This document shows, piece by piece, positions 14,796-24,614 of a DNA stretch of 64,000 nucleotides. Numbering within the stretch: position 1 is the stretch's first letter; every line of letters begins with the position of its first letter. The stretch lies in the NCBI RefSeq assembly GCF_014396785.1, contig NZ_CP060718.1:1818501-1882500 (forward strand), in the 5' to 3' direction. Source of the DNA: Sphingomonas lutea. Its GTDB lineage: Bacteria > Pseudomonadota > Alphaproteobacteria > Sphingomonadales > Sphingomonadaceae. The position numbers and the translations under genes are program-made. The notes under the pieces were generated by a model, which was not told the origin of the DNA, ran no database searches, and worked only from the letters and a program-made list of their open reading frames with translations.

Positions 14796-17700
14796 CGTTC
14801 CATCTCCTTGTCCGCTGCCTGACCTTTGACGCCGGTCCCCCAGTCCGCCGTTCCACCGTCGACGTTGGCGCTGTCGTCCGCGGCTTTGTCGAACCAGTTC
14901 ACCTCGCTCATCTTCCTCACGATCACGAACTCGTCGCGGTTCGCCCCGACCGTCCCGTAGTAATTGAAGCCGTAGGCGAGCTGGACGTAGCCGCCGATCA
15001 TGTGCGTCGGCTTCATGTTGATGCGGGTCACGCTGTTATGGATTCCACCGCGCTGGCCCGTGATTTCCGAGCCCACCGTGTTCGTGAGCTTTTCCTGCGC
15101 GTGGTACATGATGGCAGAGCCCGGCATGATGCGCTGTGACACAATCGCGCGAGCGGTCAGGGCGCCGTTGATGTTGAAAACTTCGATCCAGTCGTTGTCG
15201 ACAATACCAGCTGCCTTTGCGTCGTCCTCGCTGATCCACACCGTGGGCCCGCCTCGGTTAAGGCTGAGCATGATGAGGTTCTCGGTATAGGTCGAATGGA
15301 TACCCCATTTCTGGTGGGGCGTGAGGATGTTGAGTAGGATCTCCTTGTTTCCGTTCGGTAGCTTGCCCAACACCTGCCCAACGGTCTTGGTGTCGATTGG
15401 CGGCCGCCAGGTAACGAATCCCTCGCCAAACGCGCGCATCCAATGATGATCTTGGTATAGCTGTTGGCGCCCGGTCAGCGTCCGCCAGGGGATCAATTCG
15501 TGGACGTTTGTGTAGCCCGCGTTGTAGCAGACATGCTCGCTTTCGAGCCCCGACCAGATCGGCGATGAGATGATCTTGCGCGGTTGGGCCGCAACATCGC
15601 GGAAGCGAATTTTCTCCTCTTCCTTGCCCTCGGCGAGGTGGCCGTGATCCCGACCCGTCGCTTTGCTGAGCGCCTGCCACGCCTTGACCGCAACCTCGCC
15701 GTTGGTTTCCGGCGCCAGCATCAGGATAGTCTCGCAGGCATCGATGTCAGTATCGATTTTTGGCCGGCCCGCGGTGGGGCCGTCGAGCACCCGACCATTG
15801 AGGTCGCCAAGCAATTCGACCTCGTGCCCGGTGTCCCAATTGAGACCCTTCGCACCATTGCCCAGCTTTTCAAGCAATGGGCCCATTGAGGTGAACCGGG
15901 CGTAGGTTTCGGGATAGTTGCGCTCAACCAGGGACACGTTCGGCATGGTCTTGCCCGGGATCGGGTCGCACTCGCCCTTAAGCCAATCCTTCGGTTCATA
16001 TGCCTGCGCCAACTCGGCCGGCGTGTCGTGCAGGATCGGGGTCATCACCAGGTCGTGCTCGACGCCAAGCACCTCAGGAGCAACGTCCGAGAATTTCTTC
16101 GCAATGGCGCGGAAGATGTTCCAGTCGCTCTTGGTCTCCCACGCCGGGTCCACCGCGGCCGACAGCGGATGGATGAACGGGTGCATGTCCGACGTGTTGA
16201 GGTCGTGCTTTTCGTACCAGGTCGCCGTCGGCAAGACGATGTCGGAGTAAAGGCTGGTGGTCGACATCCGGAAGTCGATGTTGACCATCAGGTCGAGCTT
16301 TCCGACCGGAGCCTCGTCGTGCCACACGACGTCTTTGGGTCGCTCCAGCCCAGCGCCCTCCTCGTCCGTGCCAATCACGCCATGCATCGAGCCAACGAGA
16401 TGCTTCAGGAAATATTCGTGCCCTTTGCCGCTCGCTCCGAGCACGTTCGAGCGCCAGAAGAACATGTTGCGCGGCCAGTTGACCGGATTGTCGGGATCGA
16501 GGCTGGCGGGCTTGAGCTCGCCCGACTTGAACGCGTCCGCAATCGCCTGCGCGGGGTCGGCACCGGATTGCTTCAGGCGATTGCCCCATTCAATGGGACT
16601 GGCGTTGAACTGGGGTGCCGAGGGCAGCCAGCCCATCCGTTCTGCCTTGGCATTGTAGTCGAGCATGCTGCCCGACCAGTCTCCCTCCGGCGCCAGCGGC
16701 GACAGAATTTCCGACATCTTCAGCGATTCATAACGCCATTGATCGGTGTGCGCGTAAAAGAAGCTGGTCCCGTTCATCTGGCGTGGCGGCCGCGACCAGT
16801 CGAGACCGAAGGCGAGCGGCAGCCAGCCTGTTTGCGGACGCAGTTTCTCCTGCCCGACATAGTGCGACCAGCCGCCGCCCGACTGGCCGATGCATCCGCA
16901 CATAATGAGCAGCGAGATGATCCCGCGGTAGCTCATGTCCATATGGTACCAATGATTGAGTCCGGCCCCAAGGATGACCATCGACCGGCCCTTGGTAATT
17001 GCGGCGTTGGACGCAAATTCACGAGCGACCTGGATGATGGCCTGTCGCGGCACGCCGGTGACCTTCTCTGCCCAGGCCGGTGTGAAGGGCACATCATCGT
17101 CGAAGCTGAGGGCGACATTCTCGCCGCCGAAACCGCGATCGACTCCGTAGTTCGCGCAGTAAAGATCGAACACTGTTGCGACGGCGGTCGTCGAGCCGTC
17201 GGCGAGCTTGAGAGTCTTTACCGGGATGTTGCGCAGCAGGACGTCGTCATGCGCTGTCGCGACAAAGTCGTGCGGCGCATCGCCGCCGAAATAAGGGAAA
17301 GCGACCGCCTCTATCGAGTCATGATCGTCCGCCAATGTCGTACGCAGCCGGACATCCTTGCCCTTGCCGTCCTTTTCTTCGAGGTTCCACTTTCCCGGGT
17401 CACCCCAGCGATGCCCGGCGGAACCGAGCGGGCAGACCAGCTTTCCACTGATCTCGTCATAGGCGAGGGCCTTCCAGTCCGGGTTGGCCTTCTCTCCGAG
17501 AGCGCCCTTGATGTCCGCGGCACGCAGGAGGCGATCGGCAACCAGCCGTCCGTCGCGCTCCACGAGTTTCACCAGCAGTGGAAAGTCTGAATATTTCCGC
17601 GTGTAGTCGCTGAAATATTCGGTCTGCTTGTCGACGTAGAATTCGCGCAGGACAACGTGGCCGAGCGCGAGAGCAAGGGCGGCGTCAGTCCCCTGCTTCG

Positions 17701-18589
17701 GGTGCAGCCACATATCGGAGAATTTCGCCGCCTCGTTGAAGTCCGGGGCGATGACCACGCTCTTGGCGCCGCGGTAGCGCACCTCCGAATAGAAATGCGC
17801 GTCGGGCGCTCGGGTCATCGGGATATTCGATCCCCAGACCAGCAGGAACCCGGCGTTGTACCAGTCCGCGCTCTCGGGCACGTCGGTCTGCTCGCCCCAG
17901 GTCTGCGGGCTCGAAGGCGGGAGGTCGCAATACCAGTCGTAGAAGCTGAGTAGGGTGCCGCCGATCAGCGACAAATATCGGCTTCCGGCCGCATAGCTGA
18001 TCATCGACATTGCCGGGATCGGCGAGAAACCCGCGACCCGGTCCGGGCCATATTCCTTGATTGTATAGGCGTTGGCGGCGGCGATGATCTCGGTCACCTC
18101 GTCCCAACCGACGCGTACGAAACCGCCACGCCCGCGCTTCGACACCCAATCGCGCCGCTTATCGGTGTCCTGCACAATCGACTTCCACGCTGCGACAGGA
18201 GTCAGCGATTTGCGCGCTTCGCGCCAGTGTCGGATCAGCCGCGCCCGAACGAGCGGATATTTGATGCGGGTCCCCGAGTAGAGGTACCAACTGTAGCTGG
18301 CGCCGCGCGGACAACCGCGAGGTTCATGGTTGGGGAGGTCCGGCCGAGTCCGCGGATAGTCAGTCTGCTGCGTCTCCCAAGTGACGATCCCGCCCTTTAC
18401 GTAAATCTTCCACGAACATGATCCGGTGCAGTTCACCCCGTGGGTCGACCGGACGATTTTGTCCGCCGCCCACCGCTTGCGGTACGCGTCTTCCCACTCG
18501 CGCGCCTCGTCAGTCGTGATGCCGTGGCCGTCGGAGAACTTCTCCTGTGTCCGACGAAAGTAGGTGAGGCGGTCGAGGAAATGACTCAT
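14792..18589 (-). CDS. narG: Respiratory nitrate reductase alpha subunit NarG
   Basis: The catalytic subunit that reduces nitrate to nitrite at bis-MGD molybdenum. 1265 residues. His50, Cys54, Cys58 and Cys93 (STHGVNCTGSCSW, then RGCPRG) form the FS0 [4Fe-4S] site. Asp222 in YDWYCDLPPSSPQTWGE is the expected molybdenum ligand. No Tat signal, so it works on the cytoplasmic side and needs nitrate import, which the adjacent narK supplies. It starts 12 bases after the narK stop and is followed by narHJI. Confidence 0.98.
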   Translation of the reverse strand: MSHFLDRLTYFRRTQEKFSDGHGITTDEAREWEDAYRKRWAADKIVRSTHGVNCTGSCSWKIYVKGGIVTWETQQTDYPRTRPDLPNHEPRGCPRGASYSWYLYSGTRIKYPLVRARLIRHWREARKSLTPVAAWKSIVQDTDKRRDWVSKRGRGGFVRVGWDEVTEIIAAANAYTIKEYGPDRVAGFSPIPAMSMISYAAGSRYLSLIGGTLLSFYDWYCDLPPSSPQTWGEQTDVPESADWYNAGFLLVWGSNIPMTRAPDAHFYSEVRYRGAKSVVIAPDFNEAAKFSDMWLHPKQGTDAALALALGHVVLREFYVDKQTEYFSDYTRKYSDFPLLVKLVERDGRLVADRLLRAADIKGALGEKANPDWKALAYDEISGKLVCPLGSAGHRWGDPGKWNLEEKDGKGKDVRLRTTLADDHDSIEAVAFPYFGGDAPHDFVATAHDDVLLRNIPVKTLKLADGSTTAVATVFDLYCANYGVDRGFGGENVALSFDDDVPFTPAWAEKVTGVPRQAIIQVAREFASNAAITKGRSMVILGAGLNHWYHMDMSYRGIISLLIMCGCIGQSGGGWSHYVGQEKLRPQTGWLPLAFGLDWSRPPRQMNGTSFFYAHTDQWRYESLKMSEILSPLAPEGDWSGSMLDYNAKAERMGWLPSAPQFNASPIEWGNRLKQSGADPAQAIADAFKSGELKPASLDPDNPVNWPRNMFFWRSNVLGASGKGHEYFLKHLVGSMHGVIGTDEEGAGLERPKDVVWHDEAPVGKLDLMVNIDFRMSTTSLYSDIVLPTATWYEKHDLNTSDMHPFIHPLSAAVDPAWETKSDWNIFRAIAKKFSDVAPEVLGVEHDLVMTPILHDTPAELAQAYEPKDWLKGECDPIPGKTMPNVSLVERNYPETYARFTSMGPLLEKLGNGAKGLNWDTGHEVELLGDLNGRVLDGPTAGRPKIDTDIDACETILMLAPETNGEVAVKAWQALSKATGRDHGHLAEGKEEEKIRFRDVAAQPRKIISSPIWSGLESEHVCYNAGYTNVHELIPWRTLTGRQQLYQDHHWMRAFGEGFVTWRPPIDTKTVGQVLGKLPNGNKEILLNILTPHQKWGIHSTYTENLIMLSLNRGGPTVWISEDDAKAAGIVDNDWIEVFNINGALTARAIVSQRIMPGSAIMYHAQEKLTNTVGSEITGQRGGIHNSVTRINMKPTHMIGGYVQLAYGFNYYGTVGANRDEFVIVRKMSEVNWFDKAADDSANVDGGTADWGTGVKGQAADKEMER

Positions 18590-18601
18590 CCCGGGATCCT
18601 T

Positions 18602-21385
18602 CTATGCGGGCACGGTTGTGGGTGATTGGACAGCGCGTTTACGCTCTGCCTCGCGCAGCAGGCCGCGAGGGCCGCTATATGCGAACCGGGTCAGAGCGGC
18701 ACAGCTGACGTAGAACAGTAGGAAGCCCCAGAGCGCGGCGTTTGCCGTTCCCGTAAGCTCGATTGATGAGCCATAGGCCTTCGGGATGTAGAAGGCGCCG
18801 TAGGCGGCAATGGCGGAAGTGAACCCGATCACAGCCGCCGACTCCCGCTCCGCCTGCGCCCGTCGCTGCGCTTCTGGAAGAGCCGGCTCCGTCCGGTCGA
18901 CCTCGATGCGCATGATGCCGGGCACCATCTGGAAGGTTGAAGCATTGCCGACGCCGCTCGCCAGGAATAGCAGCAACACCATGGCGAAGAAGCCGGGGAA
19001 GCTGCGAGCGTCCAGGAACCAGATCATTCCAAGGATCGCGACGATCTGGACAGAGAACACCCAGAAACTTACTCGCGCCCCGCCGTATCGGTCCGAAATC
19101 CAGCCCGTGGCGGCCCGGGACAACGCTCCCAGCAGCGGACCGATGAAGGCGTATTTGAGAGCGTTTACTTCGGGGAAGACGAGCTTCGCCAGCAAGGGAA
19201 AGCCGGCCGACATACCGATGAACGTGCCAAAGGTACCGGTGTAGAGCCAGCACATCAGCCACGTGTGGATTCTGCCGAAGATCGCGGCCTGATCGGCAAA
19301 GGATGATTTGGCGCTGAGAATGTCGTTCATCCCGAACCACGCCGCGATTGCACCGGCCATGATTAGAGGGATCCATACGAACCCCGCATTCTGCATCCAG
19401 AACTGGGTTCCGTCAGAGGCGACTTGCGCCTGGCCGCCGAGGGCTCCGAACAGGCCCATGGTGATGACTACCGGGACCATGAATTGCATCAGGCTGACCC
19501 CAAGGTTCCCAAGGCCCGCATTGAGCGCCAGCGCATTTCCCTTCTCCGACTTTGGGAAGAAGAAGCTGATGTTTGCCATCGATGAAGCGAAATTGCCGCC
19601 TCCGAGCCCGCACAACAGCGCAAGGACGAGGAATAGCAGGTAAGGCGTTTCCGGATTCTGCACAGCGTAGCCGATCCCGAAGGCCGGAATCAGCAACGAG
19701 GCGGTGGAAAGGGTCGTCCACAGCCGGCCACCGAAGACCGGTACTAGGAAGGCATAGAAGATGCGCAAGGTGGCGCCCGAAAGCCCGGGCAGTGCCGCCA
19801 GCCAGAACAATTGGTCAGTCGTGAAGTCGAACCCGATGGCCGGTAGGCGCGCGACGACTACGCTCCAGACCATCCAGACGGCGAACGACAGCATTAGGCA
19901 ATAAGTAGAAATCCACAAATTGCGCCGGGCTACCGCGCGACCCCGCTTGCGCCAGAAATCTGCGTCCTCGGGCCGCCAGTCTTCGATCGGGCCAGCGATG
20001 CGCGGGGGTGCCTTGATTCCAGGCTCGCCGAAGCTCCGCATCTCCGGGAGTTCCGGAACCTGCGCCTGTTCGCCGCGACCCGCCGCAGAGTGTTCCATCT
20101 GGCGAACGGCAAAGTGCATCCACGTGAGGGCCACTGAGACCAGTACGAAGAGCAGGACGAATGAACTGGTCCAGACGCCCGTCAGGTCAAGCAGCGCGCC
20201 GAATGCAAGCGGCAGGACGAACCCGCCGAGGCCGCCGATCATGCCAACGAGGCCGCCCACCGCGCCGACATGGTTCGGGTAATAAACCGGAATATGCTTG
20301 AACACCGCCGCCTTGCCGAGGCTCATGAAGAAGCCGAGCACGAAGATCGTCACCAAGAATGGAGCGAGGCTCATTTCCGTCCGGAAGGTAATCGGGCCAC
20401 GAATGCCTTCGATGATGTAGGTGGTCGGCGGATAGGACAGCATGAAGGTGGTCAGCACCGAAATCCCAAACGTCACGTACAGCACGGATCGGGCGCCGTA
20501 GCGGTCCGAGAGTTTTCCGCCGTAGATCCGGAACAGGCTTGCCGGGACCGAATAGAAGGCAGCGAGCATGCCGGCCGTCTTCACGTCGAGGCCATAGACA
20601 CCCATCAGATACCTGGGCAGCCACAAGGCAAGCGCCACGAAGGCGCCGAAGACAAAGAAATAATAGAGCGCGAAGCGCCAAACCTGGACATTTTTCAAGA
20701 TCGCAAGCTGCGTGCTCATGCTAGCGGCCTTGCGCCCCGAACTGGCCCGCTCGAGCTGTTCCGGATCTTCTTTCGTGAGAAGCAGGAACAGGACGGCCGT
20801 GACGATCAGCGCGGCGGCCCAGACCTGCGCAACCGCCTGCCACCCCATCGCGACCATTACGAACGGGGCCAGGAACTTGGTCACCGCCGAGCCGACATTG
20901 CCGGCGCCGAAAATACCGAGCGCGAGGCCCTGCTCATTCTTCGGATAGAATTTAGACACGTAAGTAACGCCGACCGAGAACGCACCGCCCGCAATTCCCA
21001 CGCCGAGCGCTGCGGTCAGCAGCTCGGCATAGGTGTCTGCATATGAGGTAAGGAAGGTCGCGATCGCGGCGAGTACCATCACTCCGGCAAAGACACGCCG
21101 GCCCCCGAACTGGTCAGCCCAGACGCCGAGGAATACGCGGGTAAGCGACCCGGTTAGAATCGGCGTGCCGACAAGCAGCCCGAACTCGGTTTCGCTCAGG
21201 CCGAGCTCTTCCTTCACGCCAAGACCGATGATCGAAAAGATCGTCCAGACGGCAAAGCAGACAGTGAAAGCAATCGTGCTCGACCAAAGTGCCTGGTTCG
21301 CGCCGCTCGCCGGCTGCTCCCTCGTTAGAACCACCACCCTTACCCCCGCCATCCGCGATTCGTGACGCAGTGCCTCTCGCAGCAC
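18602..21385 (-). CDS. narK: Fused nitrate/nitrite transporter NarK1-NarK2
   Basis: 927 residues: two complete MFS modules in one chain. Module 1 (about 30-430) has the NarK1-type signature GGAFSVGVTYVSKFYPKNEQG, cut short here. Module 2 (about 490-905) has the NarK2-type signature GLGGGNFASSMANISFFFPK. They are joined by a cytoplasmic linker of about 50 residues rich in Pro and Glu. In Paracoccus such fusions combine proton/nitrate symport with nitrate/nitrite exchange. The longest start is GTG 21385, only 16 bases from the FNR box, so ATG 21352 (MAGVRVVVL) may be the real start. First gene of the nar operon. Confidence 0.93.
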   Translation of the reverse strand: MLREALRHESRMAGVRVVVLTREQPASGANQALWSSTIAFTVCFAVWTIFSIIGLGVKEELGLSETEFGLLVGTPILTGSLTRVFLGVWADQFGGRRVFAGVMVLAAIATFLTSYADTYAELLTAALGVGIAGGAFSVGVTYVSKFYPKNEQGLALGIFGAGNVGSAVTKFLAPFVMVAMGWQAVAQVWAAALIVTAVLFLLLTKEDPEQLERASSGRKAASMSTQLAILKNVQVWRFALYYFFVFGAFVALALWLPRYLMGVYGLDVKTAGMLAAFYSVPASLFRIYGGKLSDRYGARSVLYVTFGISVLTTFMLSYPPTTYIIEGIRGPITFRTEMSLAPFLVTIFVLGFFMSLGKAAVFKHIPVYYPNHVGAVGGLVGMIGGLGGFVLPLAFGALLDLTGVWTSSFVLLFVLVSVALTWMHFAVRQMEHSAAGRGEQAQVPELPEMRSFGEPGIKAPPRIAGPIEDWRPEDADFWRKRGRAVARRNLWISTYCLMLSFAVWMVWSVVVARLPAIGFDFTTDQLFWLAALPGLSGATLRIFYAFLVPVFGGRLWTTLSTASLLIPAFGIGYAVQNPETPYLLFLVLALLCGLGGGNFASSMANISFFFPKSEKGNALALNAGLGNLGVSLMQFMVPVVITMGLFGALGGQAQVASDGTQFWMQNAGFVWIPLIMAGAIAAWFGMNDILSAKSSFADQAAIFGRIHTWLMCWLYTGTFGTFIGMSAGFPLLAKLVFPEVNALKYAFIGPLLGALSRAATGWISDRYGGARVSFWVFSVQIVAILGMIWFLDARSFPGFFAMVLLLFLASGVGNASTFQMVPGIMRIEVDRTEPALPEAQRRAQAERESAAVIGFTSAIAAYGAFYIPKAYGSSIELTGTANAALWGFLLFYVSCAALTRFAYSGPRGLLREAERKRAVQSPTTVPA

Positions 21386-21400
21386 GCGGTGGGGTAGCGA

Positions 21401-21414
21401 TTGATCAGAATCAT
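21401..21414 (-). promoter_or_regulatory. FNR-like box of the narK-narGHJI operon
   Basis: TTGAT-CAGA-ATCAT on the plus strand, one mismatch from consensus. It lies in the 40-bp gap between the narK start region and the moaA stop, so it can only serve narK. Class II geometry would start the transcript near 21366, in agreement with translation from ATG 21352. The expected -10 region (CGAGAG) is poor. Confidence 0.6.
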
Positions 21415-21425
21415 TTCGCTGCTGC

Positions 21426-22445
21426 TCAGCCCCCCGTCACGCTCATATGCCTCGCAACTGCAGGAGCGCCCCCGATCCTGAATTCATGCCGCCTTGGTTT
21501 GCCTGCCAAGAGCCGATCCATCAGCTCGTCGACCGCTTGAGCACCGCCGCACCGGAGTGCGTCGCGCAGCTCCACCTTTTGATCGTGGCCAAGGCAGCCG
21601 TAGACCGTGCCGGTCGCGGCGATGCGGATGCGGTTACAGCCGTCGCAGAAATTATTGGTGAGCGGCGTAATAATGCCCAGCTGCGACTGCAGCTCGGGAA
21701 TGTCGAAATAGCGCGCCGGACCACCGGTCTTCTTGACCGACGGCACGAAGGTGAACTGCTGTTCCAGGCGCCGCTTGACAACGTCGAGGGGCAGATAGTG
21801 ATCGGTGCGGTCCTCCTCGACCTCACCCAGCGGCATCGTCTCGATTAGCGTCAGGTCGACCGCCATCGCCGCGCACCAGCGCAGCATGTCCTCGATCTCG
21901 TCCTCGTTGATGCCGGCGAGCGCGACCACGTTGATCTTGACCGCCAGCCCGGCCGTCAGCGCCGCGTCGATCCCACGGAGCACCTGGTTCAGGTCTCCGC
22001 CGCGGGTTATGTGCGCGAACCTGTCCGGCCGCCGACTATCGAGGCTGACGTTGATCCGCCGGATTCCTGCCTCGAACAGCTCACCCGCGAACCGCTCGAG
22101 CCGAGTGCCGTTGGTCGTGAGCACCAGCTCGTCCAGGCCGGCGCCAATCCTCCTGCCTAGCGACCGGATCAGTTCCATCACACCCTTTCGGACCAAAGGC
22201 TCGCCGCCGGTCAGCCGGATCTTGCGGACCCCACGCGTGATCAGAATGTCCGCAAGCGCAGTCATTTCCTCGAACGTCAGGATTTCACGCTTGGGGAGGA
22301 ACTGCATGCGCTCGGCCATGCAATATCGACAGCGCAGGTCGCAGCGGTCGGTGACCGAGAGCCGCGCATAGGTGATCCCTCGACCAAAGCTGTCAACGAG
22401 ACCGACCGATTTTTCCGCCGCAAATTCACTCACGACCTGGGCCAC
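21426..22445 (-). CDS. moaA: GTP 3',8-cyclase MoaA
   Basis: A 339-residue radical-SAM enzyme that makes the first Moco intermediate from GTP. The N-terminal [4Fe-4S]/SAM motif is CDLRCRYC, with RLTGGEPLVRKG after it. The C-terminal GTP-side cluster motif is NNFCDGCNRIR with a further Cys in VYGCLGHD. The chain ends in a Gly-Gly pair as is normal. It is divergent from hemN with an FNR-like box between, and ends 40 bases before narK. Confidence 0.96.
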   Translation of the reverse strand: MAQVVSEFAAEKSVGLVDSFGRGITYARLSVTDRCDLRCRYCMAERMQFLPKREILTFEEMTALADILITRGVRKIRLTGGEPLVRKGVMELIRSLGRRIGAGLDELVLTTNGTRLERFAGELFEAGIRRINVSLDSRRPDRFAHITRGGDLNQVLRGIDAALTAGLAVKINVVALAGINEDEIEDMLRWCAAMAVDLTLIETMPLGEVEEDRTDHYLPLDVVKRRLEQQFTFVPSVKKTGGPARYFDIPELQSQLGIITPLTNNFCDGCNRIRIAATGTVYGCLGHDQKVELRDALRCGGAQAVDELMDRLLAGKPRRHEFRIGGAPAVARHMSVTGG

Positions 22446-22492
22446 TCCGTGCTTCCACGCCCAACGGCTATTTGGTCGCGTACGCCGCGTTG

Positions 22493-22506
22493 ATGATCTG
22501 GATCAA
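22493..22506. promoter_or_regulatory. FNR-like box shared by moaA and hemN
   Basis: ATGAT-CTGG-ATCAA, one mismatch from consensus, centred at 22499.5 between the divergent moaA and hemN genes. Class II spacing predicts start sites near 22458 (moaA) and 22541 (hemN). Weak -10-like AATAGC and GATAGC sequences lie at nearly mirror positions. Confidence 0.62.
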
Positions 22507-22541
22507 GTGTGCGCCTCAATGATTCCGATAGCTCGCTCGAA

Positions 22542-23900
22542 ATGATCGATACGCTGTCCCCTGACCTCCTTCACCGCTACGCCGAAGCACGCATACCGCG
22601 TTACACGAGCTATCCCACCGCCCCCAATTTCTCGGCCGATGTGCGTGAGGCGCAATACCGCTCGTGGCTGGCGTCGACCTGCAGCGAGAATGCTTCTCTT
22701 TACTTCCACATCCCGTTCTGCCGAGCCATGTGCTGGTACTGCGGCTGTCACACTACCCTGGCAGCGCGAGAGGCACCGGTGCTTCGCTACCTCGATTGCC
22801 TCTGCAAAGAGGTTGAGCTGGTGGCTCGCTGCACAGGCGGACCGCTGTCCGTGGGCTATGTTCACTTCGGCGGCGGCACGCCGACCTTGGTTCCTCCCGA
22901 GCAGCTGCGGTTGCTGATGGCGGACCTACGGCGTCACTATGGAATCCGGCGGGATGCCGAGATCGCGATCGAGATCGACCCCCGGACCTTGACGGGGGAA
23001 ATGGCGAAGATGCTTGGCGCGTGCGGCTTTAATCGAGCCAGCCTCGGCGTGCAGAGCTTCGACCCGGCAGTTCAACGCGCGATCAACCGCGTCCAGAGCT
23101 TCGAAGAAACCGAAGCGGCGGTCCGCTTGCTGCGCAGGAACGGCATAGATCGGATCAACTTCGACCTAATCTACGGCCTTCCGCTCGAGTCAGCGGAGTC
23201 CTGCCTCGCCACCGTGGAGCAGGCGCTCGAGCTCGGCCCCGACCGGTTCGCCGTCTTCGGCTATGCCCATGTGCCTTCCTTCAAGCCGCACCAGCGCAAG
23301 ATCGACGAGGCAGCATTGCCTGACTCAGAAGCGCGCTTTGCTCATTCGCGCGCCATCGCGGATGCGCTGGTCGGCGCTGGCTATATCGAGGTAGGGTTTG
23401 ACCATTTTGCACTGCCCGGCGATCCGCTCGCGATCGCGGCAGCGAGCGGTGGGCTGCACAGGAACTTCCAGGGTTATACGACCGACGATGCCGACCTGTT
23501 GATCGGCTTTGGTGCGTCTGCAATCGGACGAATGCCGCAGGGCTTCGTACAGAATGAGGTTCGCATTCCGGAATACCAGAGACTGGTCAGCGGCGGCCGG
23601 CTGCCGATCGCGCGCGGTCATCGCTTCACTGGCGATGACCGAGTCCGCGCCGAAGTGATCGAACGGCTGATGTGCGATCACCGGGCCGACGTCGGCGCAA
23701 TCTGCGATCGCTTCGGCGCCGATTCCAGCGGGCTGCTTGGATCGGCGGGAGGATTGGATAGGCTAGAGGGTGAAGGACTCGCAAGGCGCAGCGGCTCGGT
23801 CATCGAGGTGACCGACGCGGCTCGACCGCTGGTCCGTGTCGTGGCCGCCACCTTCGACCGGTATCTCGATGCCGGGACCACCTACTCACGCGCGATCTGA
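22542..23900 (+). CDS. hemN: Oxygen-independent coproporphyrinogen III dehydrogenase HemN
   Basis: A radical-SAM enzyme that replaces HemF in haem synthesis without oxygen. 452 residues from ATG 22542. The cluster motif is PFCRAMCWYCGCH, with GGGTPT and the GVQSFDPAVQRAINRVQ segment after it. A GTG at 22509 would add 11 residues but lies two bases from the FNR box, so ATG 22542 is chosen. The predicted transcript start is practically at that ATG, so the mRNA may be leaderless. The oxygen-dependent counterpart hemF is at 53784. Confidence 0.94.
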   Translation: MIDTLSPDLLHRYAEARIPRYTSYPTAPNFSADVREAQYRSWLASTCSENASLYFHIPFCRAMCWYCGCHTTLAAREAPVLRYLDCLCKEVELVARCTGGPLSVGYVHFGGGTPTLVPPEQLRLLMADLRRHYGIRRDAEIAIEIDPRTLTGEMAKMLGACGFNRASLGVQSFDPAVQRAINRVQSFEETEAAVRLLRRNGIDRINFDLIYGLPLESAESCLATVEQALELGPDRFAVFGYAHVPSFKPHQRKIDEAALPDSEARFAHSRAIADALVGAGYIEVGFDHFALPGDPLAIAAASGGLHRNFQGYTTDDADLLIGFGASAIGRMPQGFVQNEVRIPEYQRLVSGGRLPIARGHRFTGDDRVRAEVIERLMCDHRADVGAICDRFGADSSGLLGSAGGLDRLEGEGLARRSGSVIEVTDAARPLVRVVAATFDRYLDAGTTYSRAI

Positions 23901-23924
23901 CAATTCGAGCGTCGTCGTTCGCCA

Positions 23925-23938
23925 TTGATCTCGGTCAA
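23925..23938 (+). promoter_or_regulatory. FNR-like box upstream of the DUF6448 gene
   Basis: TTGAT-CTCG-GTCAA, one mismatch from consensus, centred 65 bases before the ATG at 23997. The predicted start site is near 23973 and AGGA at 23987 can serve as ribosome site. The -10 (CATGGA) is weak. Confidence 0.55.
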
Positions 23939-23996
23939 CACGCGCGCCGCTGATCGGCGCATGGAAGCCTCCAACCATCTTCAATAGGATGCCGAC

Positions 23997-24614
23997 ATGC
24001 GTCTTACCTCCTTGGTCGCCGCCGCCACATTTGCCGCCGCCCTTACGATTCCAACGCCGGCGCTCGCCCATTGCGACGGGCTGGATGGGCCGGTTGTCGC
24101 CGCCGCCAAGAACGCGCTCCAATCCGGCAATCCCAATCCTGTTCTGATCTGGGTTCAGCCCGCCGATGAGCCTGAGATTAAGCGCGCCTTTGCTGAAGCC
24201 GAGAGGGTGAGGAAGCTCGGGCCCGAAGCCCGCGAGATGGCCGATCGCTACTTTTTCGAGACGCTCGTCCGCATTCACCGTGCTGGTGAAGGTGCTCCGT
24301 ACACCGGGCTCAAGCCTGCCGGTCGCGACCTCGGTCCCGCCATACCGCTCGCAGACAACGCCGTCGCGACCGGCTCGGCTAGAGAGTTGAGCGCCTTCGC
24401 GGTGAAGGAAGTCGAGCGCGGCATCGCCGAGAAGTTCGCCGACCTCCAGAAGAAGCGGAGCTTCCAGCCCGACGAAGTCACGGCAGGACGCGCATATATC
24501 GCCAGCTATGTCACGTTCGTGCACTATGTGGAGGGCATCCACCAAGCGGTCGAAGCAGGGGCTGCCGGACATTATTCGGAAGGGCTGCCTGCGCCCGCGG
24601 AGCACCACCAATGA
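23997..24614 (+). CDS. Periplasmic DUF6448 family protein
   Basis: 205 residues with a signal peptide ending at PALAHC; the mature protein begins with a His-Cys pair. Family-typical stretches are CDGLDGPVVAAAKNAL, RYFFETLVRIHRAGEGAP and a C-terminal FVHYVEGIHQAVE. Several conserved His and Glu residues could bind a metal or haem, but no CxxCH motif is present. It is coupled by a four-base overlap to the b-type cytochrome gene and sits behind an FNR box, so it is probably a redox-linked anaerobic protein of unknown role. Confidence 0.72.
   Translation: MRLTSLVAAATFAAALTIPTPALAHCDGLDGPVVAAAKNALQSGNPNPVLIWVQPADEPEIKRAFAEAERVRKLGPEAREMADRYFFETLVRIHRAGEGAPYTGLKPAGRDLGPAIPLADNAVATGSARELSAFAVKEVERGIAEKFADLQKKRSFQPDEVTAGRAYIASYVTFVHYVEGIHQAVEAGAAGHYSEGLPAPAEHHQ

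Noticed and set aside
16028..17590. A 520-codon open frame antisense to narG
   Set aside because: Arg/Val/Asp-biased shadow of a GC-rich gene, with no motif and no ribosome site.
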